The notes under the pieces are model-generated. The model saw only the letters and a program-made list of their open reading frames with translations. It searched no databases and was not told the DNA's origin. Below, piece by piece: positions 1 through 7,285 of a DNA stretch of 64,000 nt. How positions within the stretch are numbered: the stretch's first letter is position 1; each line of letters begins with the position of its first letter. Both the position numbers and the translations under genes were made by a program. Source of the DNA: an uncultured Lactobacillus sp. (GTDB lineage: Bacteria; Bacillota; Bacilli; Lactobacillales; Lactobacillaceae); the NCBI GenBank assembly GCA_947565635.1, contig CANOGU010000002.1:1-64000 (forward strand), read 5' to 3'.

Positions 1-10
1 TAAACGGGAA

Positions 11-1042
11 TTACTTCCCCTTTAAAACCAAGTTTGAGGCTCCTTCATCCGTGATCAACCACGTCTGTTTAGGAGCATGATGCATGTAAGCTACGATTGC
101 TGCAGCCTTGCTAACACCAGCAGCAATTGCAAATACATGAGGTATTTTATCAAGATCTTCTAATTGAAGTCCGATACGTGGGATACGTTTAACAAGTCTG
201 CCTTGTTGGTCGAAGAAATACCCGAAACATTCGGCCACAGCTCCATCATTTCGGAGGTTAGAACTAGCCATTACATCTAAGCCACGTCTTTTTGCCATGA
301 CATCTGCTCTGCCAATTCCATGTATCACCATATCACTATTATAAATGTTTGAAATCGCATTCGCAATATCTGTGTCTTGAAGTAATAAAGTCAAGGCCTC
401 AGATGAGACATTCTCAGGAAGATATAAACCTTTATGCTTTCCGCCAGTCTCAGAAGCCATCATTTGAGCCACAGTATTGCTTTGAATTTCAACACTCTCT
501 CCTACTGCCCCTCTGCCAGGAACAAATAATAAATCGCGATAACGACTTAATTTAGGAGAAAGATGACGTGCCACTCCTGCAACAGTAGTACCACCTAAGA
601 CAGTAATAATACTTTTTCCCAATGGTAATAACAAGTCAAGAGCCGAATTAAGTTGTTCACCCATTAAATCAACAACTCGATCTTGTCGATCCATATCACC
701 AGGAACAATAATTGCACGATCAATTCCTAATTTTTGAGCCAGCTCAATTTCAGTTTGACTAGCATTAAATAGACGATCGATCAACGGAGCAGCTTCTTTT
801 AGCGTTCTCTTTCCCTTATCCGTTAACTCCATGCCATAACTTTGAATATTAATTAGACCTAATTGTCGTAAATAATCAGTTTCAGTACGCACATTGCGTT
901 CACTTAATCCCAATTTTTTAGCAACAACTCGTCGCCCAACTGGAGCTAACAGCGAAATCTGTTCAAGAACAAGAAAACGTTGCCGAATTATTTTTAAAAC
1001 ATCAGGAACTAAGCTTTGCAACAAGGTTAAATCCGAGTCCAT
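11..1042 (-). CDS. cggR: CggR, central glycolytic genes regulator (SorC/DeoR family)
   Basis: 343-residue SorC/CggR-type repressor. Residues about 20-70 form a winged helix-turn-helix (LAKKLGLSERNVRTE-like segment, seen as VVAKKLGLSERNVRTE), and from about residue 100 the sugar-phosphate binding domain follows, with LGGTTVAGVA and a C-terminal YMHHAPKQTWLITDEGA. In Firmicutes CggR binds fructose-1,6-bisphosphate and represses itself and the gap-pgk-tpi glycolytic operon, which should lie just left of this window on the same strand. Start: ATG at 1042, with GAGGGAG about 8 nt upstream. A promoter lies about 130 nt upstream, and a large dyad sits between it and the start codon, fitting autoregulation. 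Family assignment is firm; the downstream operon is inferred. Confidence 0.93.
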   Translation of the reverse strand: MDSDLTLLQSLVPDVLKIIRQRFLVLEQISLLAPVGRRVVAKKLGLSERNVRTETDYLRQLGLINIQSYGMELTDKGKRTLKEAAPLIDRLFNASQTEIELAQKLGIDRAIIVPGDMDRQDRVVDLMGEQLNSALDLLLPLGKSIITVLGGTTVAGVARHLSPKLSRYRDLLFVPGRGAVGESVEIQSNTVAQMMASETGGKHKGLYLPENVSSEALTLLLQDTDIANAISNIYNSDMVIHGIGRADVMAKRRGLDVMASSNLRNDGAVAECFGYFFDQQGRLVKRIPRIGLQLEDLDKIPHVFAIAAGVSKAAAIVAYMHHAPKQTWLITDEGASNLVLKGK

Positions 1043-1057
1043 TGCTCGCTCCCTCTA

Positions 1058-1100
1058 TTGGGTCAAAAGCGATACCGCCATATGACGGTAAGCGACCCAA
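1058..1100 (-). promoter_or_regulatory. 43-bp interrupted palindrome, candidate CggR operator
   Basis: The dyad is centred on CATATG: outer arms TTGGGTC (1058-1064) and GACCCAA (1094-1100), inner arms TACCG and CGGTA. It lies about 65 nt after the predicted start point and 16 nt before the cggR ATG. The B. subtilis CggR operator also lies between promoter and cggR, so an operator is plausible. It could also act as an RNA hairpin. The sequence is seen; the role is inferred. Confidence 0.6.
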
Positions 1101-1116
1101 AAAGCTTAAAAATATT

Positions 1117-1160
1117 AGAGAGACGCGAATTAACTATATTTCAATTCACATTTCTCTCTC
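1117..1160 (-). promoter_or_regulatory. 5'-terminal stem-loop of the cggR transcript
   Basis: Inverted arms GAGAGA (1118-1123) and TCTCTC (1154-1159), with inner arms CGCGAATT and AATTCAC that pair with one G-U. The hairpin starts within about 6 nt of the predicted transcript start, so it could protect the 5' end. The pairing is seen; the stabilising role is inferred. Confidence 0.4.
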
Positions 1161-1171
1161 GACAGTTTTTA

Positions 1172-1200
1172 GTATAGCAATATCTTTTTTTAAATTCAAG
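1172..1200 (-). promoter_or_regulatory. Predicted sigma-A promoter of cggR
   Basis: On the minus strand, TTGAAT (1195-1200) and TATACT (1172-1177) are separated by exactly 17 nt. The predicted start is near 1165, which leaves a leader of about 120 nt that holds two inverted repeats. Confidence 0.6.
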
Positions 1201-1265
1201 ATATATCATTCAGAATAATTAATTTGTACTTTCTACATTTTCTGATATACTTATTTTAGTTTGTC

Positions 1266-1337
1266 GTGCCCTTAGTGTAATGGATCGCACGTAAGATTCC
1301 GGTTCTTAAAATCTGAGTTCGACTCTCAGGGGGCGCA
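1266..1337 (+). tRNA. tRNA-Arg (anticodon CCG)
   Basis: 72-nt cloverleaf folded by hand. The 7-bp acceptor stem is GTGCCCT with GGGGCGC (two G-U pairs) and discriminator A. The D stem is GTGT/GCAC. The anticodon stem is TAAGA/TCTTA with loop TTCCGGT, so the anticodon is CCG. The T stem is CTGAG/CTCAG with loop TTCGACT. It reads the rare CGG arginine codon. No CCA is encoded. A terminator follows directly, so it is a single-gene unit. Confidence 0.95.
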
Positions 1338-1349
1338 TAGATATCTATC

Positions 1350-1378
1350 AGCCAGTCAGCTTATTTGACTGGCTTTTT
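1350..1378 (+). terminator. Rho-independent terminator of tRNA-Arg
   Basis: Perfect 9-bp stem AGCCAGTCA (1350-1358) with TGACTGGCT (1366-1374), 7-nt loop, then a T run. It starts 12 nt after the tRNA end. Confidence 0.85.
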
Positions 1379-1492
1379 CTAATTCAAAATAATCATTTTA
1401 TTCCTTATTTTAGGAAAAGACTATCATTTGTAAGCATTTTCGTTATAATTAAATTTGATATTAATTATATACAAAAATATAAAGGCAATTTT

Positions 1493-2920
1493 ATGATTGA
1501 AGAAGAAAAAAGTCCGATACCAAAAAAATGCTTTGGCCCACGCTGGCGATGATGGCATTTTCAACTGTTTGAGGCTTTGGAAATGTTGTTAACGGATATG
1601 CTTACTTTGATGGTACAAAAGTCGTATTCAGTTGGATTCTAATGTTTCTACTATACTTTGTTCCATACGCATTAATGGTTAGAGAACTAGGAGCCACCTT
1701 TAAAAACGCTAATAGTGGTGTCTCCTCCTGGGTTAATCTAACCATGGGAACAAAATGGACTTATTATGCGGGGGAGTGGACATACTGGACATACCACGTA
1801 GTTTATATTTCCCGTAAAAGAACTAGTGATTTAAGAGCCATGGCTTGGTGGATTTTTGGAAATACAAAATGGTACGACAGCCTGCCTACAGCATGGACAC
1901 ACTTAGCTACCCTGCTAATTTCCTTATTCTTCTGTTGGGTTACAACCAAAGGTATCCCAGTGCTTAAAAGTTTAGCACTATTGCTGGTACATCTATATTT
2001 ATTATGTCTATTTTATTCATTATTATGATGTTTGCAGCTCCAGCAATTAATCCACATGCAGGCTGCTATTCGATCAATTTAAATTGGAAGAGTTTAATAC
2101 CTACATTTAATCTTAAATACTTAACTTCACTTTCAATTTTAGTTTTTGCTGTTGGTGGGTGTGAAAAGATTTCTCCATATGTTAACAAAGTTAAAAATCC
2201 ATCAAAAAACTTTCCTAAAGCAATGATGGCTTTAGCCATCATGGTTATGATATCTGCCCTCTTAGGAACTTTTGCAATGGCTTTGATGTTTAACCCTAAA
2301 ATTGTTAATAACAACTTAAATGAATATATTTCAAATAGTACTTACATGGCCTTTCAACGTTTAGGTGAACATTACCATGTTGGAGGATTATTTATATACA
2401 TTTATTCTTGGTGTGATGTTATTGGTCAATTTTCAACTTTGGTAATTAGTATTGATGCCCCATTGAGAATGCTACTTGGTAGTAAAGAGACTAAAAACTT
2501 TATTCCTAAGAAATTACTTAAGATGAATAAACATGGTACCTACATTAATGGTATTTGGATGGTTGTAATTTTATCTGGTGGCTTAATTGTTGCTCAAGCA
2601 ATTATGGCACAATTGGTTAAATTGAACTTAACCACAATGCCAATACGTTATTTATGGGTATTTGCCGCATACATTGCACTTAGAAAACAACAAAAGAAAT
2701 TTGATACTTCCTATTAAATGACTAAAAATCAAGGTTTAGCTTACACACCCGGAATCTGGTGTTTTATTGTTACTGCTGCTTGTTGTATTTTAGGAATCTA
2801 CTCACCAGATCCATTCACTCTCTTCCTTAATATTATTACTCCAATTATTCTGATTGCTTTAGACTTATTTTACCAGCAATCATGAAAAAGGAAAACGGCA
2901 ACAATCCATTAATGAATTAA
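1493..2920 (+). pseudogene. Decayed amino acid permease (APC family, GadC-like)
   Basis: Remnant of an APC-superfamily amino acid transporter of roughly 470 residues, probably of the glutamate/GABA antiporter type. Recognisable pieces are a start MIEEEKSPIPKK at 1493, then FGNVVNGYAYF, the long hydrophobic part at 1642-2028, the part at 2004-2717 with FAVGGCEKISPYVNKVKNP, and a tail LAYTPGIW after 2718. Lesions: a frameshift in the A7 run near 1521; TGA at about 1570 where the family has Trp (TVxGFGNV); a frameshift near 2000; an in-frame TAA at 2715-2717 after which the same frame continues; and a final frameshift near 2870 before a tail ending at 2920. With at least five lesions it cannot be functional. 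The family is clear, the substrate is not. Confidence 0.88.
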
Positions 2921-2929
2921 TTAGAAATG

Positions 2930-2957
2930 AACGATGTAACTATCCCATCGTTTATTT
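2930..2957 (+). terminator. Weak hairpin terminator after the permease remnant
   Basis: AACGATG (2930-2936) pairs with CATCGTT (2946-2952), with a 9-nt loop and a short T-rich tail. It separates the dead permease from the clpP promoter. Confidence 0.4.
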
Positions 2958-2983
2958 CTATACATAAATTTAAGCTTGATTAG

Positions 2984-3012
2984 TTGACATGATTAAAAGT
3001 AAGTGATTTAAT
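2984..3012 (+). promoter_or_regulatory. clpP promoter
   Basis: Consensus -35 TTGACA (2984-2989), 17-nt spacer, -10 TTTAAT (3007-3012). The start point would fall near 3019, inside the CIRCE element, as expected for repression by HrcA. Confidence 0.65.
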
Positions 3013-3038
3013 TAGCACTGTACTTATTAGAGTGCTAA
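3012..3038 (+). promoter_or_regulatory. CIRCE element (HrcA operator) of clpP
   Basis: TTAGCACTG (3012-3020), N9, GAGTGCTAA (3030-3038). This matches the CIRCE consensus TTAGCACTC-N9-GAGTGCTAA with one mismatch. It overlaps the predicted clpP start point and lies 22 nt upstream of the ATG, with the ribosome site AGGAGG at 3047-3052. HrcA control of clpP is inferred from this site. Confidence 0.9.
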
Positions 3039-3060
3039 TTTTGTTTAGGAGGTAAAATTA

Positions 3061-3648
3061 ATGCTCGTACCTACAGTTATTGAACAAACTGCACGTGGTG
3101 AACGTGCTTACGACATTTATTCAAGATTATTAAAAGATAGAATCATTATGCTTAGTGGTGAAATTAACGACCAAATGGCTAATTCCATCATTGCCCAACT
3201 TTTATTCTTAGATGCACAAGATAATACTAAAGATATTTCTCTTTACATTAACTCTCCAGGTGGTGTTATTACCTCTGGTTTAGCAATTATGGATACAATG
3301 AACTTCATTAAATCAGATGTATCTACAATTGCAATCGGTATGGCTGCTTCTATGGCTTCCATTCTTTTAACTAGCGGAGCTAAAGGTAAGCGTTTCGCAT
3401 TGCCAAACTCAACTGTTCTTATTCACCAACCATTAGGTGGTGCTCAAGGCCAGCAAACTGATATTCAAATCGCAGCTAACGAAATCTTGAAGAGTCGTAA
3501 AAAGCTTAACCAAATTTTGCATGAAACTACTGGTCAACCGCTTGATAAAATTCTTAAGGATACTGAACGTGATAACTACTTATCAGCAGAAGAAGCTAAA
3601 GATTATGGCTTAATTGATGATATCTTGGTTAACCAAAAGAAAGATTAA
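3061..3648 (+). CDS. clpP: ATP-dependent Clp protease proteolytic subunit ClpP
   Basis: 195-residue serine peptidase that forms the double-heptamer chamber fed by ClpX, ClpC or ClpE in the cytoplasm. The catalytic triad is complete: Ser97 (in GMAASMAS), His122 (in IHQPLGG) and Asp171 (in ERDNY). The N-terminal [10 protein letters not shown] and [12 protein letters not shown] motifs are typical. ATG start with AGGAGG 9 nt upstream. It is transcribed alone from a CIRCE-controlled promoter and ends at a strong bidirectional terminator facing whiA. It is the likely partner of the MecA, Spx and SpxH proteins encoded at 59-63 kb. Confidence 0.98.
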   Translation: MLVPTVIEQTARGERAYDIYSRLLKDRIIMLSGEINDQMANSIIAQLLFLDAQDNTKDISLYINSPGGVITSGLAIMDTMNFIKSDVSTIAIGMAASMASILLTSGAKGKRFALPNSTVLIHQPLGGAQGQQTDIQIAANEILKSRKKLNQILHETTGQPLDKILKDTERDNYLSAEEAKDYGLIDDILVNQKKD

Positions 3649-3666
3649 TAAACAAATTAAATAGAC

Positions 3667-3696
3667 AAAAAAGAGCTCAAATTGAGCTCTTTTTTT
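3667..3696. terminator. Bidirectional terminator between clpP and whiA
   Basis: AAAAAAGAGCTCAA and its complement TTGAGCTCTTTTTT form a long near-perfect hairpin with T runs on both strands, between convergent clpP (plus) and whiA (minus). Confidence 0.9.
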
Positions 3697-3698
3697 AT

Positions 3699-4640
3699 CT
3701 AATTTTCTTCTTTTAATTGTCGTGCCATTTCACGAATTTTTTGAAACCGATGATTAACTCCAGATTTTGAAATTGGACCATCTGGCACTTGTGCAGCAAC
3801 TTCTTTAAGTGAAAGTTCTGGATGCGAGAGTCTAAAACGCGCTAAAATAGATAACTTTTCAGGTAAATTATCTAAGCCTACTTTTTCTTCGATTAATTGA
3901 ATATCTTCAACTTGCTTAGCAGCTGCATTTGCTGTCTTTTTTAAGTTAGCCGTATCACAATTTACTAATCGATTTACAGAATTGCGCATATCTCGCATAA
4001 TTCTTAAGTCTTCAAAAGCTAACATCGCATTGACGGCCCCAACAATATGCAAAAAATCTCCAATTTTTTCAGCTTCTTTTAGATATACAATATAGCCACT
4101 ACGCCTCTTCGTAGCTTTTGCGTTTAAATAAAAGTAGCTATTCATCAACTTTAATAAGTCATTATTGTGATCTTCGTATAAGGAATAGATTTCTAAATGA
4201 TAACGACTAGTTTCTGGATTATTTACACTTCCAGAAGCTAGAAATGCTCCTCTCAAATAAGACATTGCTCTTTGCTCAGAGGTCATTATTTTTTGGGGAA
4301 TCCCGGTAATAAACCCACTCTCACTATTAAATATTTCTAAATCATTCAAAATTTCATGAACTTGATTTTGAAGTCTAACCAAATATTGATAATTTTTCTT
4401 TAGTTTCATCTTTTTAGAAACAATCAATAAAGGTTCGATTTTATAAGCTGTTTTAATAAGAGAAAAAATTCTTCTAGCAATAGCCGGATTTTCAGTAGTT
4501 ATATCTAAACTAAATTGATGATCATGCAGGCTGAGTACTCCATTCATCCGTAAAAAAGCTGCTAATTCTGCTTTAGCATGTTCTGGATGAACTGGCAGAC
4601 TAGTAAGTTCTTTTTTTACATCACTTGCGTACGAAACCAT
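3699..4640 (-). CDS. whiA: DNA-binding protein WhiA
   Basis: 313 residues, the usual length of the family. WhiA combines an N-terminal LAGLIDADG-like domain (about 1-200) with a C-terminal helix-turn-helix (about 230-300, with LSLKEVAAQV and ISKSGVNHRFQKIREMA). In Firmicutes it is a nucleoid-associated protein affecting cell division and chromosome segregation; in actinomycetes it controls sporulation. Its ATG overlaps the yvcK stop by one base (TAATG), so it is translationally coupled, and it ends the rapZ-yvcK-whiA operon. Confidence 0.96.
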   Translation of the reverse strand: MVSYASDVKKELTSLPVHPEHAKAELAAFLRMNGVLSLHDHQFSLDITTENPAIARRIFSLIKTAYKIEPLLIVSKKMKLKKNYQYLVRLQNQVHEILNDLEIFNSESGFITGIPQKIMTSEQRAMSYLRGAFLASGSVNNPETSRYHLEIYSLYEDHNNDLLKLMNSYFYLNAKATKRRSGYIVYLKEAEKIGDFLHIVGAVNAMLAFEDLRIMRDMRNSVNRLVNCDTANLKKTANAAAKQVEDIQLIEEKVGLDNLPEKLSILARFRLSHPELSLKEVAAQVPDGPISKSGVNHRFQKIREMARQLKEEN

Positions 4641-5680
4641 TAATTATCCTGTTCTTTCTGTCTACGGCAATATGCTTCAAAAGCTAGATTTAAAATTTCA
4701 TCTGCTACCTTTTTTCCATCATGGAAAACTAAGCCACTATGTTGATCAATAAAATCTGCAGTAATAACCCGACAATCTTGAGCACGTAAACCAGCAAAAT
4801 CATTTCTTACAGGTTCAAGATAAGCATCATAATCATTAGGATTAAATTTACTCATATCAATTTTGGCTCCATTAACTAGAGCGGTATTAATATAATGTCC
4901 CCCTAAATGTTCATTAATAACTTGAACGTGTTCTGCCGCTGTAAAATGATCAGTCTCTCCTTGCTGGGTCATAATATTACAGATATAGATAATTTCTGCC
5001 TTTGTTTGCCTTACTGCATCCCCCAAGTTAGAGATCATTAAATTAGGTAAAATCGAAGTAAATAAGCTGCCTGGGCCAAGAACGACTGCATCTGCCTGCA
5101 TAATTGCTGCTAAAACTGGTAATACTGCTTTTGGTTCATCATCGGAATCAGTATCTGTTACCCATACTCGCTTAATTCTCTTATCCTTGGCAGTAATTTC
5201 TGTTTCACCAGCTTCAGTTGTACCGTCAACAAATTCCGCATTTAAAGTTAATGGTTCATTAGAAGCAGGAAAAATTCGACCATCAATTCGCATCATTTTA
5301 GATAACGATTGAACAGCATCAAAAATATTTCCCTGCATTTCATCTAAGGCCGCAATAATTAAATTTCCAATTGCATGACCAGCAAAAAATGAATCAGATG
5401 AATTAAAACGATACTGAAAAATATCTTTTTCTTTTTGTGGTAAATCTGATAAAGAAACTAACACATTTCTAATATCACCTGGGGGTACAACATTAATGTA
5501 ATTTCTAATTGCACCGGACGATCCGCCATCGTCTGCCACAGTAACAATAGCTGTTATATCGGCATTTTGCTCCTTTAATGCATTTAAGATAACAGGCAAC
5601 CCTGTTCCCCCGCCAATAACAACAATTTTAGGGCGACGTCCGCGGATGACACGTACAATTTTATTTTCTCTGTACGCCAT
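4640..5680 (-). CDS. yvcK: YvcK/CofD-like protein (gluconeogenesis factor)
   Basis: 346 residues with the family signature [13 protein letters not shown] near residues 19-31 and VADDGGSSG near 48-56, then GDIRNVL and GPGSLFTSI. YvcK proteins bind UDP-sugars and are needed for growth on gluconeogenic carbon sources and for correct PBP1 placement in B. subtilis. It resembles CofD phosphotransferases, but coenzyme F420 is not expected in lactobacilli. It sits 12 nt after rapZ and overlaps whiA by one base. Confidence 0.95.
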   Translation of the reverse strand: MAYRENKIVRVIRGRRPKIVVIGGGTGLPVILNALKEQNADITAIVTVADDGGSSGAIRNYINVVPPGDIRNVLVSLSDLPQKEKDIFQYRFNSSDSFFAGHAIGNLIIAALDEMQGNIFDAVQSLSKMMRIDGRIFPASNEPLTLNAEFVDGTTEAGETEITAKDKRIKRVWVTDTDSDDEPKAVLPVLAAIMQADAVVLGPGSLFTSILPNLMISNLGDAVRQTKAEIIYICNIMTQQGETDHFTAAEHVQVINEHLGGHYINTALVNGAKIDMSKFNPNDYDAYLEPVRNDFAGLRAQDCRVITADFIDQHSGLVFHDGKKVADEILNLAFEAYCRRQKEQDN

Positions 5681-5692
5681 TATCCCGCTCCT

Positions 5693-6568
5693 CTATTGTC
5701 CAATATAACGACTAATTTCTCTATGGGAAATATCAACAGGATATTTTTTAGCTAAGTCTACTGCTAATTGACGCGCAATTGAAACACTTCTGTGTTGTCC
5801 GCCTGTACAACCAATTGCAATAGTCAATTTTTCTTTTCCTTCTCCAATATATCCGGGAATAGCCGTTTCTAACATATCTAAAAATTTAGCATAGAACTCT
5901 TTAGTTTCTTTCTTGCTCATTACGTAATCAAAAACTCTACGATCTAATCCAGTAAATGGTTTGAGCTGTGGAATATAGAATGGATTTGGTAAAAATCTTA
6001 CGTCCATTACTATATCAGCATCGATGGGAATACCATACTTAAACCCAAAACTCATAACTTCGATAGAAAAAGTACGAGTATGATTATCTCCAAATTTATC
6101 TACCAATTTAGCTTTTAATTCTTTAGTAGACAGACGGGAGGTATCAATAATTATATTTGAAATATTTTTTGTTCTTGATAAAATAGCTCTTTCTTCTTGA
6201 ATACCATCAAGTAAACGGCCTGTATGAGCCAAAGGTGGTAAACGTCGCGTTTCTTTATATCTAGATACCAAAACATCATCTGATGCATCTAAAAATAAAA
6301 TAGTCGACTGAACATTTTGACTATCTTCTAATGATTTAATCTCATCAACCAAATCGTTATAGAAGCTCTTTACTCTTAAGTCAACAACTACCGCTGCCTT
6401 ACTAAAATCTGAAGAATTATTTATTAATTCCCAGAAACTTCCCAATAATTCTGGTGGTAAATTGTCTACTACAAAATACCCCATATCTTCTAATGCTTTA
6501 ATGGCAACAGTTTTACCCGCACCACTCATACCAGTAACAATTAACAATTGTTTTTTCTGTTCAGCCAT
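5693..6568 (-). CDS. rapZ: RNase adapter / nucleotide-binding protein RapZ (YvcJ)
   Basis: 291 residues. P-loop GMSGAGKT at 13-20, MGYFVVDNLPP near 30-40, and the C-terminal IGCTGGQHRSV motif that in E. coli RapZ is part of the metabolite and RNA binding domain. E. coli RapZ controls glmS small-RNA decay; B. subtilis YvcJ has GTPase activity and affects competence gene expression. Start: ATG with AGGAGGGA upstream. It is the first gene of rapZ-yvcK-whiA. The exact role in lactobacilli is not established. Confidence 0.95.
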   Translation of the reverse strand: MAEQKKQLLIVTGMSGAGKTVAIKALEDMGYFVVDNLPPELLGSFWELINNSSDFSKAAVVVDLRVKSFYNDLVDEIKSLEDSQNVQSTILFLDASDDVLVSRYKETRRLPPLAHTGRLLDGIQEERAILSRTKNISNIIIDTSRLSTKELKAKLVDKFGDNHTRTFSIEVMSFGFKYGIPIDADIVMDVRFLPNPFYIPQLKPFTGLDRRVFDYVMSKKETKEFYAKFLDMLETAIPGYIGEGKEKLTIAIGCTGGQHRSVSIARQLAVDLAKKYPVDISHREISRYIGQ

Positions 6569-6627
6569 AGCTATCCCTCCTTAACCGCTATTATAACATA
6601 CCGGGTGTTTCATCTTTTGAATAAAAA

Positions 6628-6693
6628 TAAAAAGTCGTTATCTAATCATAGGCAAACTTCTTGATAATTCTATGATAAGACACGACCTTTTTT
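6628..6693 (-). terminator. Long imperfect hairpin terminator after the DUF308 gene
   Basis: GTCGTTATCTAATCATA (from 6634) pairs imperfectly with TATGATAAGACACGAC (ending near 6686); on the minus strand it leads into a T-rich run. It separates the DUF308 gene from rapZ. Confidence 0.6.
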
Positions 6694-6696
6694 ATT

Positions 6697-7236
6697 TTAT
6701 CTATGCATCCATGAAACAAAAATTTCATTGATCCCAAAGACCATTAACCAAAAAGCTACTAAATAAACTAAAGTAATAGCAGCTAACATTGGATTGAATA
6801 ACAAAGCAATGGCAATAATCAAACTAATGATATTCAAAATTAAGCAAAGAACAAAATATCCAGTTGAATATTCACGCAAATGCCATGAAAAGATAATTCC
6901 AATAATTGAGTCAGTCAAGAACCAAATAGCAAATAAAATAGCTAAGGTAAGACCACCAATTTCACGAGAACATAGGAACAAAACTCCGATTACAATATCA
7001 ATAATTGCTGAAAGTAAAGTTATCCAACTAATATCAAAGATATTGTGAAATTTTACATATGCAGAAATCCAAATAATTCCTTGTAAAATTGATAAAATAC
7101 CAAATACAAATACAAATGCTGTTAATCCGCGAGCTGGGTATCTTAATAGTAAGAATGATGCAATAACAAATAAAACTCCTGCTATAAAAGTTCCCCAGTC
7201 AAAGCCTTGATGTCTAGAACTATAAATGTTGTTCAT
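6697..7236 (-). CDS. DUF308 (HdeD-like) membrane protein
   Basis: 179 residues, almost entirely hydrophobic, with about six transmembrane segments in three helical pairs, typical of DUF308/HdeD proteins. In E. coli HdeD is an acid-resistance membrane protein; the function in Firmicutes is unknown. ATG start with GGGAGGATAA upstream. It stands alone between uvrA and rapZ, with its own terminator. The family call is from hydropathy and the repeated GxLxxxxG pattern, not from a catalytic motif. Confidence 0.75.
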   Translation of the reverse strand: MNNIYSSRHQGFDWGTFIAGVLFVIASFLLLRYPARGLTAFVFVFGILSILQGIIWISAYVKFHNIFDISWITLLSAIIDIVIGVLFLCSREIGGLTLAILFAIWFLTDSIIGIIFSWHLREYSTGYFVLCLILNIISLIIAIALLFNPMLAAITLVYLVAFWLMVFGINEIFVSWMHR

Positions 7237-7285
7237 TTTATTATCCTCCCAGATAATATTTTACACTTAATTTTCTAAAACATCA

